Source: an uncultured Desulfobacca sp. (GTDB lineage Bacteria > Desulfobacterota > Desulfobaccia > Desulfobaccales > Desulfobaccaceae). From it: a stretch of 12,855 nt of DNA. Under the pieces are notes generated by a model. The model saw only the letters and a list, made by a program, of their open reading frames with translations. It ran no database searches and was not told the origin of the DNA. Shown in pieces: positions 5,451-11,737 of this stretch. The DNA lies in contig CALGOE010000082.1 in the NCBI GenBank assembly GCA_937958145.1, positions 1 through 12,855 of the forward strand, given 5' to 3'. Positions within the stretch are counted from its first letter, which is position 1. Each line of letters begins with the position of its first letter. The position numbers and the translations under genes are program-made.

Positions 5451-6617
5451 ATGGCAGTGAGTTCTGTATCCCGGCGGGCCCAGGAGATCACCCCGTTTTT
5501 GGTGATGGATATTTTGGAGCGGGCCCAGGAGTTGGAGCGCCAGGGCATCCCGGTGATCCATCTGGAGGTAGGGCAGCCGGATTGGGACACGCCCCAGGTG
5601 GTGAAGGAGGCGGCCTTCGCGGCCATGCAGCGGGGTGAGACCCAGTATACCCATTCCATGGGGTTGTTGGAGCTGCGCCAGGCCATCTGTCAACACTATG
5701 AGGAGCACTACGGCGTCAGCTTGACCCCGGAGCGGATTATCGTCACCTCGGGCACCTCTCCGGCCATGCTGCTCATCCTGGCGGTCCTGCTGGACGCCGG
5801 TGATGAGATCGTCCTCACCGATCCCCACTATGCCTGCTACCCCAATTTTGTCCGGTTGGTGGATGCCGTGCCCCGGTATGTGCCCATCCATGAAACCGAG
5901 GGGTTTCAGGTCCAGCCCCGGGACATGGCCCAACGTCTCGGCCCCCGCACCAAGGCGGTGCTCATCAATTCTCCGGCCAATCCCACCGGGACGGTTCTGA
6001 GGAAAGAGATTTTACGGGAGATCGCTGGACTGGGGCCTTATATTATTTCCGATGAGATCTATCATGGCCTGGTTTACGAGGGACAGGAGCATTCCATTCT
6101 GGAATTCACCGACCGGGCCTTTGTCATCAACGGCTTTTCCAAGGCCTATGCCATGACCGGCTGGCGCCTGGGCTATCTCATTGCGCCGGCGGAGTTCATG
6201 CGGCCCTTGCAGAAGCTCATGCAGAATTTTTTCATTTCCGCCAACGCCTTTGTGCAGCGGGCCGGCATTGCCGCCCTGACCCAGACCCAGGCTGAGGTGG
6301 CGCGGATGCGCCAGACCTATGACGAACGCCGCCGGGTCTTAGTGGCCGGCCTCAGGGAGTTGGGCTTCAGCATCCCGGTGGAGCCCACCGGCGCCTTTTA
6401 TGTCTTTGTCAATGCCCGGCACCTGTCAAACGACTCCTACCGCCTGGCCTTTGAGATCCTGGAACAGGCGCATGTGGGCGTTACCCCGGGCATTGATTTC
6501 GGCCCCGGCGGCGAGGGTTTCCTGCGCTTTTCCTATGCCAACTCTCTGGAGAATATTCAGACTGCCCTGTCCCGGCTGGCGGCCTTTCTCGCCAGACGCG
6601 GCAGCGGCGGCGCTTGA
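5451..6617 (+). CDS. Class I/II PLP-dependent aminotransferase (aspartate aminotransferase-like)
   Basis: The protein is 388 residues. ATG at 5451 is chosen over the in-frame TTG at 5445 because AGGAGG ends six bases before it. Fold-type I landmarks are LEVGQPDWDTPQVV (38-51), the cofactor phosphate region TSGTSPAM (99-106), NSPANPTGTVL (173-183) with N177, SDEIYHGLVY (200-209) with D201 pairing the PLP nitrogen, NGFSKAYAMTGWRLGY (227-242) with Schiff-base lysine K231, and LRFSYANS (358-365) with R359 for the substrate carboxylate. It transfers an amino group between an amino acid and a 2-oxo acid in the cytoplasm. The exact substrate (aspartate, alanine, aromatic or other) cannot be read from the sequence. 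It is monocistronic, divergent from lexA and convergent with the NYN gene, with a 23-base gap. Confidence 0.93.
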   Translation: MAVSSVSRRAQEITPFLVMDILERAQELERQGIPVIHLEVGQPDWDTPQVVKEAAFAAMQRGETQYTHSMGLLELRQAICQHYEEHYGVSLTPERIIVTSGTSPAMLLILAVLLDAGDEIVLTDPHYACYPNFVRLVDAVPRYVPIHETEGFQVQPRDMAQRLGPRTKAVLINSPANPTGTVLRKEILREIAGLGPYIISDEIYHGLVYEGQEHSILEFTDRAFVINGFSKAYAMTGWRLGYLIAPAEFMRPLQKLMQNFFISANAFVQRAGIAALTQTQAEVARMRQTYDERRRVLVAGLRELGFSIPVEPTGAFYVFVNARHLSNDSYRLAFEILEQAHVGVTPGIDFGPGGEGFLRFSYANSLENIQTALSRLAAFLARRGSGGA

Positions 6618-6640
6618 AAAACGGCAACGGGGCGGAAAAA

Positions 6641-7159
6641 TCAGATTTTCTTCAGGCGTCCCTGCAGGCGGCGGCGTTTCTTGGGGGCCCGATGGGGCGG
6701 CCCTTTCTTTTTGGTGCTGAAAGTGGGGGAATCGTCAACGCTCTCGTCCTCTTGCCCATCTTTGTTCTCGGCCATCTGCAGACGCAGGACGAATTCCGGG
6801 GCGGACATGACCGCCGCCCCGACCCTGAGGGCGTGCTCCATAATCTCCCGATCCGAGGAGACGACCAGACCCCGCTCCCGCTCCCGGGCCGCCAACCGCT
6901 TGATGACCTCGTCGGCGGTTTCGCCATGGTGAGAATAGAGGACTAGAATGCCTTGATAAAAATCCCGCTGCCCGACAACCTCAACGCTGTGGCCGCCGTC
7001 AAAGACGACGGTGATGGGATGTTTTTTTACCCGGCGGTAGGCGGCCAGACTTGCCAACAGGGCCTCCCGGCCCCAGCGCAGGTCCTGGGCATCCAGCTCC
7101 TCCCAGACGGGGGTCTGGCGGATCAGGTTATAGCCGTCAATAATGAGATGCAGAGCCAT
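6641..7159 (-). CDS. NYN (YacP/PIN-like) domain RNase-type protein
   Basis: The protein is 172 residues. The start at 7159 gives MALHLIIDGYNLIRQTP, the family N-terminus. The longer frame upstream is non-coding. Acidic residues expected at the metal site are D9 (IIDGYN), D54 (VVFDGGHS), D83 (ETADEVIKRL) and D103 (VVSSDREI). This fits YacP-like NYN proteins, which include Bacillus Rae1, a ribosome-associated mRNA endonuclease. Here the role is inferred only from the family. Beyond about residue 128 comes an acidic stretch and then a strongly basic tail (KKKGPPHRAPKKRRR, residues 150-164) that could contact RNA or ribosomes. The Shine-Dalgarno sequence is weak. Upstream is a stretch rich in inverted repeats, and a TATACT -10-like element lies at 7194-7189. 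Confidence 0.87.
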   Translation of the reverse strand: MALHLIIDGYNLIRQTPVWEELDAQDLRWGREALLASLAAYRRVKKHPITVVFDGGHSVEVVGQRDFYQGILVLYSHHGETADEVIKRLAARERERGLVVSSDREIMEHALRVGAAVMSAPEFVLRLQMAENKDGQEDESVDDSPTFSTKKKGPPHRAPKKRRRLQGRLKKI

Positions 7160-7491
7160 TAGGAAAGCCTGAGAAGGATATTTTCTTAAGTATATCCTAT
7201 GAGTCCCGTTAGGGGAAACAAGGGCGGGGAATAAGTTGTTTCCCCACCATTGTCCTTGGGGAAGGACTTTGCTCCAACCAGCGAAAAAAATAAACCCGGC
7301 TTGCTGCAGCCGAACCGCACCCAAGAGATTATCAGCCTGGAGCGGGCTTTTCATCTTGAAATTTTCTTGAAAATATAATATGTTGATTACATATAATTTT
7401 TCGCAGGGAAAATAGCGATCAGGTTCATAACCAGGGTATGACTCTTGGCAACGGTCCGGTCGGCTCTGGGGGGAACAAGGATAACGTTCGT
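7160..7491. other. Divergent intergenic region with four inverted repeats
   Basis: No gene is apparent in these 332 bases. They hold AGGATAT-N10-ATATCCT (7175-7198), GGGGAAACAA-N14-TTGTTTCCCC (7212-7245), GTCCTT-N4-AAGGAC (7252-7267) and CGGCT-N6-AGCCG (7297-7312). Read on the minus strand, the last one is followed a few bases later by seven T (complement of 7290-7284), like a weak terminator or attenuator. An AT-rich stretch at 7350-7402 probably contains the promoters. The first repeat surrounds a TATACT box of the NYN gene, so it may be an operator. The others could be leader structures. Confidence 0.55.
7367..7397 (+). promoter_or_regulatory. Possible promoter of the zinc-ribbon/SH3 operon
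   Basis: TTGAAA (7367-7372) and TATAAT (7392-7397) are 19 bases apart, which is longer than ideal. A second TATAAT (7374-7379) lies close by without a good -35. The region is the most AT-rich of the window and is suitably placed before the start at 7492. Confidence 0.35.
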
Positions 7492-8262
7492 ATGACCATC
7501 TGTCCACAATGCCAAACTCTTCATGGTGATGAGCACAGTTTTTGTCAACGCTGCGGCAATCCCCTGGTAGGGGAGGAGCGGGTGGCTTCCCGGCCCTGTC
7601 CGAATTGCGGCGGTCCGGTCTATCCCGGCCAGAATTTCTGTACCGAATGCGGGCAACGGATTAAGGCGGCGGGGGAGCGCCCTAATGTGCGTCCGCTCGG
7701 GCAGGATGAGCTCTTCTATCGGACGCCCTCCCCGCGCAGTCGTCCCCGTCCGGTGCCGCGGCGCTCAGGCGTCAACAAATGGCTGGTGGGATTGGTGGGC
7801 CTCGTCATTCTTGTTGGCGTCTATTTTCTCTGGCCCAAAGCGCCGGATCGCAAACCGGTGGTGCCTCTCCCGGGTCTGCCGCCCACGGCCACGCCAGGAC
7901 CGGAGCGGACTGATACGCTGGCCCGGGACGTGGAGCGGTTGGCCGAACGCATCCGGGCGGCGCACATGAAAAAAGACATGAATATGTTCATCAGCTGCTA
8001 CGCCCCTTCGTATCCCAACCTGGGGGAACTGGAACGGCAGACGTACGAAAACTGGAAAAATTACGATTTCAAAAACGTCAGTTATAACATCGCCAACCTC
8101 CGGCGGACCGGTCCGAATCAGGCCGTGGCTGAATTTATCTGGAATTTCCAATTAATCAATAACCAGACCAAGGCTTCCGAAATGCATCGGGCGGTGATTA
8201 ATGTACTGTTGGAGGAAACCGGTGGCACCTGGAAAATTCGCGAGAGCAAGGATGTGGGTTAG
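7492..8262 (+). CDS. Double zinc-ribbon, single-pass membrane protein with NTF2-like C-terminal domain
   Basis: The protein is 256 residues. ATG at 7492 (MTICPQCQ) is preferred over an upstream ATG at 7438 because the zinc ribbon starts here and AAGG lies upstream. Two CxxC...CxxC ribbons occupy residues 4-21 (C4, C7, C18, C21) and 36-53 (C36, C39, C50, C53). An Arg/Pro-rich linker follows, then one transmembrane helix (NKWLVGLVGLVILVGVYFLW, 95-114). After another proline-rich linker, residues 140-256 look like a SnoaL/NTF2-like domain (ERIRAAHMKKDMNMFISCYA at 152-171, TWKIRESKDVG at the end). The ribbons would face the cytoplasm and the C-terminal domain the periplasm. The specific function is unknown. 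The SH3 lipoprotein gene follows after four bases, so the two are probably one operon. Confidence 0.8.
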   Translation: MTICPQCQTLHGDEHSFCQRCGNPLVGEERVASRPCPNCGGPVYPGQNFCTECGQRIKAAGERPNVRPLGQDELFYRTPSPRSRPRPVPRRSGVNKWLVGLVGLVILVGVYFLWPKAPDRKPVVPLPGLPPTATPGPERTDTLARDVERLAERIRAAHMKKDMNMFISCYAPSYPNLGELERQTYENWKNYDFKNVSYNIANLRRTGPNQAVAEFIWNFQLINNQTKASEMHRAVINVLLEETGGTWKIRESKDVG

Positions 8263-8266
8263 ACCG

Positions 8267-8920
8267 ATGAGACAACCGAAATCCTGGTGCGCCAAGAGAC
8301 ACGTCCGCTCGATCTTGGCGTTTACCTTTTTCTTCCTGCTGATTTTGACCAGCGGCTGCCAACAAAAAGTTGGTTGGATGCCTCCCCCGCCGCCACCCTC
8401 GCCAACGCCCCCGCCCCCGCCGCCCAAGGTGGAGTATCAGGTTTTTTATGTGGCCGCCGACCGGCTGAATCTGCGGGCCTGTCCAGGTATGGACTGCCCG
8501 AAGATTGCGGCGCTGACGCGCAATCAGGAAGTGGAGAAAGTGGGGGAAAGCCAGGGCTGGTTCCAGGTGCGTTCCCGTCAGGACGGTACTTTGGGCTGGG
8601 TGGATGCCCGCTATCTGGCCAGCGCCCCGGTCCCAGAAGCGGCGACCTTACCGGCTACCGAGGCGTCGCCGCCCAGAACCGTTAAACCGCCGGAAACGAA
8701 ACCGGAAACCCCGGCAGAGGTAAAACCCAAACCGAAACCAAAGCCCTCGACGGTGACCGAAGAAGAGGCCGAAGAGCCGCCGCGGCGTCGCCGGGTGCCG
8801 GAAGCCGAGGCTGCCGAACCTCCGGCCAAGCCGACGCCGGCGCCAGAGACCCCGGCTGCCCCGCCGCCCGCTCCAGCGGCGCCCAGTGAGCCGCCCAAGA
8901 AAAAGATCAAAATTATGTAA
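8267..8920 (+). CDS. SH3-domain lipoprotein with proline-rich segments
   Basis: The protein is 217 residues. ATG at 8267 follows the upstream stop by four bases. ATG at 8252 is a possible alternative start. A basic n-region and hydrophobic stretch end in the lipobox LTSGC with C31, so it is a predicted lipoprotein. A proline run (MPPPPPPSPTPPPPPP, about 36-51) leads to a bacterial SH3_3-type domain (about 55-117: VAADRLNLRACPGMDCPKIA, then VGESQGWFQVRS and LGWVDARYL). Such domains often bind peptidoglycan or cell-wall peptides. The remaining 100 residues are a disordered Pro/Ala/Glu/Lys tail ending in KKKIKIM, which could span periplasm or wall. It lies downstream of the zinc-ribbon membrane protein and is followed by a terminator. 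Confidence 0.85.
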   Translation: MRQPKSWCAKRHVRSILAFTFFFLLILTSGCQQKVGWMPPPPPPSPTPPPPPPKVEYQVFYVAADRLNLRACPGMDCPKIAALTRNQEVEKVGESQGWFQVRSRQDGTLGWVDARYLASAPVPEAATLPATEASPPRTVKPPETKPETPAEVKPKPKPKPSTVTEEEAEEPPRRRRVPEAEAAEPPAKPTPAPETPAAPPPAPAAPSEPPKKKIKIM

Positions 8921-8973
8921 TTCTCCCTCCTTCCCCGGCCTCGGCCTGGGAAGGGGGCCAACAGAGGCAAAAA

Positions 8974-9002
8974 GGCGGGTCCGGCGGCCCGCCAAATTTT
9001 TT
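8974..9002. terminator. Bidirectional intrinsic terminator between the SH3 gene and fabH
   Basis: The stem is GGCGGG (8974-8979) and CCCGCC (8988-8993) with an eight-base loop. On the plus strand it is followed by AAATTTTTT (8994-9002). On the minus strand it is followed by TTTTT (complement of 8973-8969). It therefore suits both convergent transcripts. A second hairpin without a T tract, CCTTCCC with GGGAAGG (8929-8954), sits between it and the SH3 stop. Confidence 0.75.
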
Positions 9003-9042
9003 CAGGTTTCCTTAGGGGGTATGGAGAAGCCCGCTGCCGTTG

Positions 9043-10026
9043 TTAACTCAGCCACTCCAGGGCGGTGGCGGCCCAGGTGACGCCGGCGCCGAAACTGATG
9101 AGGATGACCTTGTGGTTCTTTTTGATCTTGCCCTCCATGAGGGCCTCGTGCAGGGCAATGGGAATGGAGGCCGCTGAGGTATTGCCGTATCGGTCCACAT
9201 TGACATACACTTTGTCCATGGGCATTTTGGCGAACCGAGCACCGGTTTCCAGGATGCGGTAATTGGCCTGGTGAATGATGAGAAAGTCGATCTCCTCCCG
9301 GGTCATGCCGGCCTGAGCCAGGATACGCCGGAGGCTCTCCTGCACCGCCCGCACTGCGAACTTGAAGATTTCCGGCCCGTCCATATACATATAATTATTG
9401 ACAGGCGTCGGTTTGGGCAGAAAGGGGCTGTTGAGCTCGGAAAATTCGGTCTTCAGATAGAGTTTGCCATTATAGCTCGAGGCCAGAAAAGAGGCCAGGA
9501 GGCGGCTGCGGTCGGTGGGGCCAATGACTACCGCGCCGGCGCCGTCACCGAAGAGGATACAGGTGCTCCGATCAGTGAAGTCCAACATCCGGGTATTGGT
9601 GTCGGTCCCCACCACCAGGGCATAGCCGCCCTCATTTTTAATCAGGTTTTCAGCGACATAAAGGGCATAGTTGAATCCGGAGCAACCGGCCTGCAGGTCA
9701 AAGGCGGCCAATTTGTCGTCCAAGCCCAGACCGTGCTGGATGCGAATGGCGATGGCAGGATACATATAATTGGACGTGTTGCTGCCAACGACAAGGTAAC
9801 GCAACTCGCTGCCGTCAATCCCGGCATGTGCCAGGGCCTGGCGGCAGGCGGCAATGCCCATGGTGGCCACGTCTTCGTCGGGTCCGGCGACGCGCCGCTC
9901 CCTGATGCCGGTCCGCTCTCGGATCCATTGATCGGATGTATCCACCAGCTTTTCCAGATCGGCGTTGGTCAAGACCCGCTCTGGCAAATAGGCTCCGGTC
10001 CCCAGAATACCAATGGCCAGACTCAC
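9043..10026 (-). CDS. fabH: Beta-ketoacyl-ACP synthase III (KAS III)
   Basis: The protein is 327 residues, close to the family length (317 in E. coli). It condenses an acyl-CoA, usually acetyl-CoA, with malonyl-ACP to begin fatty acid synthesis in the cytoplasm. The catalytic triad is C115 (DLQAGCSGFNYAL), H252 (LIIHQANYRI) and N282 (VDRYGNTSAAS). Other landmarks are the N-terminal GILGTGAYLPERVLTN (6-21), WIRERTGIRERR (34-45), and the C-terminal LISFGAGVTWAATAL (309-323). The start at 10026 has a GGGGGTG ribosome-binding site two bases upstream. It is not next to plsX, fabD, fabG or acpP, so it stands outside the usual fab cluster and could be one of several KAS III copies in the genome. It has its own promoter and terminator. 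Confidence 0.95.
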   Translation of the reverse strand: MSLAIGILGTGAYLPERVLTNADLEKLVDTSDQWIRERTGIRERRVAGPDEDVATMGIAACRQALAHAGIDGSELRYLVVGSNTSNYMYPAIAIRIQHGLGLDDKLAAFDLQAGCSGFNYALYVAENLIKNEGGYALVVGTDTNTRMLDFTDRSTCILFGDGAGAVVIGPTDRSRLLASFLASSYNGKLYLKTEFSELNSPFLPKPTPVNNYMYMDGPEIFKFAVRAVQESLRRILAQAGMTREEIDFLIIHQANYRILETGARFAKMPMDKVYVNVDRYGNTSAASIPIALHEALMEGKIKKNHKVILISFGAGVTWAATALEWLS

Positions 10027-10052
10027 ATTCCACCCCCTGTTGCAATTGTCAC

Positions 10053-10081
10053 ACTATATAGCGAGGTCGCTGAAAGTGCAA
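10053..10081 (-). promoter_or_regulatory. Predicted sigma70 promoter of fabH
   Basis: On the minus strand TTGCAC (10081-10076), a 17-base spacer, then TATAGT (10058-10053). Transcription would start near 10046, giving a leader of about 20 bases. Confidence 0.55.
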
Positions 10082-10137
10082 CAAGAAATTGGCTCCGCCG
10101 GCCGGGGTTTCCCGGCAGGGGGCCGGCAGAGACGGCG

Positions 10138-10165
10138 TTGACAAATGATGCCATTCTGCTATGGT
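10138..10165 (+). promoter_or_regulatory. Predicted promoter of the DUF2905 gene
   Basis: Perfect TTGACA (10138-10143), 16 bases, TATGGT (10160-10165). The leader to the ATG at 10272 would be about 100 bases. Just upstream, GCCGGG-GTTT-CCCGGC (10101-10116) forms a small hairpin between the fabH and DUF2905 promoters, without a T tract. Confidence 0.5.
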
Positions 10166-10271
10166 ACCCATAAAGGGCCTACTCTTAATCCCTGGCGCCG
10201 CGGTCGGTGCGGCGGCATCAGAGGCAGGATGGGACCACGCCTTGGGCTCAGAGGCGCAGGAGGTTCGACCG

Positions 10272-10484
10272 ATGAGTGAGTTTGGCAAAATGTTGGTGAT
10301 TTTCGGACTGGTGTTGGTCGGTCTGGGACTGATCTTGCTTTATGGCGCCAAGATTCCCTGGCTCGGCAAACTACCGGGTGACATCACCATCAAACGGGAG
10401 AATTTTACCTTTTATTTCCCGCTGGCAACCTCTCTTATTCTCAGCATCATCCTCACCCTGCTGCTGTCTTTGTTCCGACGGTAG
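10272..10484 (+). CDS. DUF2905 family small membrane protein
   Basis: The protein is 70 residues, the normal size for this family. The start at 10272 is chosen over the longer frame because AGGAGG lies eight bases upstream and the family begins with such a short N-terminus. It has two transmembrane helices (about 7-24, LVIFGLVLVGLGLILLYG, and 47-66, FPLATSLILSIILTLLLSLF). They flank the conserved loop IPWLGKLPGDITIKRENFTF (27-46), the family signature. The function of the family is unknown. It is monocistronic or loosely linked to galT, 203 bases downstream. Confidence 0.9.
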   Translation: MSEFGKMLVIFGLVLVGLGLILLYGAKIPWLGKLPGDITIKRENFTFYFPLATSLILSIILTLLLSLFRR

Positions 10485-10515
10485 TTGAGGGTCGGCGGCC
10501 GCAGCCGGAAAGAGC

Positions 10516-10543
10516 TTGCAATATTTACTCTTCCGGATATATT
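10516..10543 (+). promoter_or_regulatory. Possible promoter of galT-glgA
   Basis: TTGCAA (10516-10521), 16 bases, TATATT (10538-10543). It overlaps an imperfect inverted repeat (CCGGAAAGAG at 10505-10514 and CTCTTCCGG at 10528-10536), which may be an operator or a weak terminator of the DUF2905 transcript. The leader to galT would be about 135 bases. Confidence 0.35.
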
Positions 10544-10610
10544 CATACAGTTAATGTTACGGCAGTGCCTTAATGACCTGAGCGCGATACCGAACTTGGA
10601 ATAATCTCAC

Positions 10611-10652
10611 CACGGGGCGACACTGTCCATCCGTGACGCTGCCAGCCCCGTG
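10611..10652 (+). promoter_or_regulatory. Inverted repeat in the galT leader
   Basis: CACGGGGC (10611-10618) and GCCCCGTG (10645-10652) are perfectly complementary around a 26-base loop, 35 bases upstream of the galT start. A stem this GC-rich should fold in the mRNA leader. I recognise no known riboswitch in it. Confidence 0.35.
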
Positions 10653-10687
10653 CCGCCCGCCCGATCTGTTATGAGGAGAGGAGTTGC

Positions 10688-11704
10688 ATGCCGGAATTAC
10701 GCAAAGACCCCATCATTTCCCGATGGGTGATCATTTCCACCGAACGTGGCAAAAGGCCGCACGATTTTGTCGTGGAGCCGGAGGTGACCAAGGGCGGTTT
10801 CTGCCCTTTCTGCCCTGGTAACGAACATACCACACCGCCGGAGATCATGGCCTATCGGGAAGGGGGCGGACCGCCCAATTCCCCGGGGTGGAAATTGCGC
10901 GTTGTTTCCAATAAGTTTCCGGCTCTGGTGAATGAGGGTGAGCTTGATCGGCGGGGCGAGGGGATGTTCGATCTTATGAATGGCATCGGCGCCCATGAAG
11001 TCATCATTGAGTTTCCCCAACACAATGAGACCCTGTCTTCGGTCAGTGTGGTGCAGTTTGCCGATGTCCTGTATGCCTATCGGGACCGCATCCGTGATCT
11101 CAGTCGCGACCCCAAGTTTCGTTATATTCTGATCTTTAAGAATCAGGGCCGGGCTGCCGGCGCCTCCTTGGAGCACAGCCACAGCCAGCTCATCGGTCTG
11201 CCCATCGTGCCGGAACTGGTCATGGAAGAGTTATCAAGTTCCCTGGCCCATTACCGGCTGAAAGAGCGTTGCGTCTTTTGCGATATGATCCGTCAGGAAA
11301 TCCAGCAGGGGGTGCGAGTAGTGCTGGAAAACGACCTTTTTGTGGCCTTGTGTCCCTTTGCCCCCCGATCCCCCTTTGAGACCTGGATCCTCCCCAAACA
11401 ACATCATTCTTCCTACGTCGACCTGCATGACGCCACCTTTCCCAAACTGGCGGAAATCTTTTCAGAGACCTTAAAGCGGCTGGACATTGCCCTGAACCGG
11501 CCGCCCTACAATTTTATCCTCCACACGGCGCCGGTGCGTGAGACCAATCTGGAATACTACCACTGGCACTTTGAAATCATGCCGAAGTTAACCCTCATGG
11601 CCGGGTTCGAGTGGGGATCCGGTTTTTTCATTAATCCCACCCCGCCGGAGGACGCCGCCCGCTACCTTCGGGAGGTGCAATTGGAAGGAGCGCCGGCGTC
11701 TTAA
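10688..11704 (+). CDS. galT: Hexose-1-phosphate nucleotidylyltransferase, GalT family
   Basis: The protein is 338 residues, close to the family norm. GalT exchanges UMP between UDP-glucose and galactose-1-phosphate through a uridylyl-histidine. Landmarks are RKDPIISRWVIISTERGKRP (5-24), the zinc cysteines C39 and C42 (GFCPFCPGNE), H112 in EFPQHNETL, and the active site ASLEHSHSQLIG (159-170). The active site has H163 as zinc ligand, H165 as nucleophile and Q167. A second CxxC pair, C195 and C198 (ERCVFCDM), and the C-terminal EYYHWHFEIMPKL (289-301) are also present. The RBS is GGAGAGGAG. glgA begins 33 bases downstream, which suggests operation in glycogen or glucose-1-phosphate metabolism, possibly with ADP- in place of UDP-sugars. 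Specificity cannot be settled from the sequence. Confidence 0.9.
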   Translation: MPELRKDPIISRWVIISTERGKRPHDFVVEPEVTKGGFCPFCPGNEHTTPPEIMAYREGGGPPNSPGWKLRVVSNKFPALVNEGELDRRGEGMFDLMNGIGAHEVIIEFPQHNETLSSVSVVQFADVLYAYRDRIRDLSRDPKFRYILIFKNQGRAAGASLEHSHSQLIGLPIVPELVMEELSSSLAHYRLKERCVFCDMIRQEIQQGVRVVLENDLFVALCPFAPRSPFETWILPKQHHSSYVDLHDATFPKLAEIFSETLKRLDIALNRPPYNFILHTAPVRETNLEYYHWHFEIMPKLTLMAGFEWGSGFFINPTPPEDAARYLREVQLEGAPAS

Positions 11705-11737
11705 CGCCCAAACCCCTTTCGCAGGGAAGCAGCTGCT

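Noticed and set aside
4516..5460. Long plus-strand frame with Pro-Trp-Pro-Leu repeats opposite lexA
   Set aside because: It is the antisense of lexA and the heptamer array. Its length is due to high GC and repeat content, and it has no family motif.
7160..7507. Upstream extension of the NYN frame to 7507
   Set aside because: The extra 116 residues have no family match, cover the inverted repeats and AT-rich promoter region, and overlap the divergent gene.
8929..8954. CCTTCCC/GGGAAGG hairpin as terminator of the SH3 gene
   Set aside because: It has no T tract. The hairpin at 8974-8993 with T runs on both strands is the better terminator.
10101..10116. GCCGGG-GTTT-CCCGGC hairpin as a terminator
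   Set aside because: It lies upstream of both divergent genes and has no T tract.
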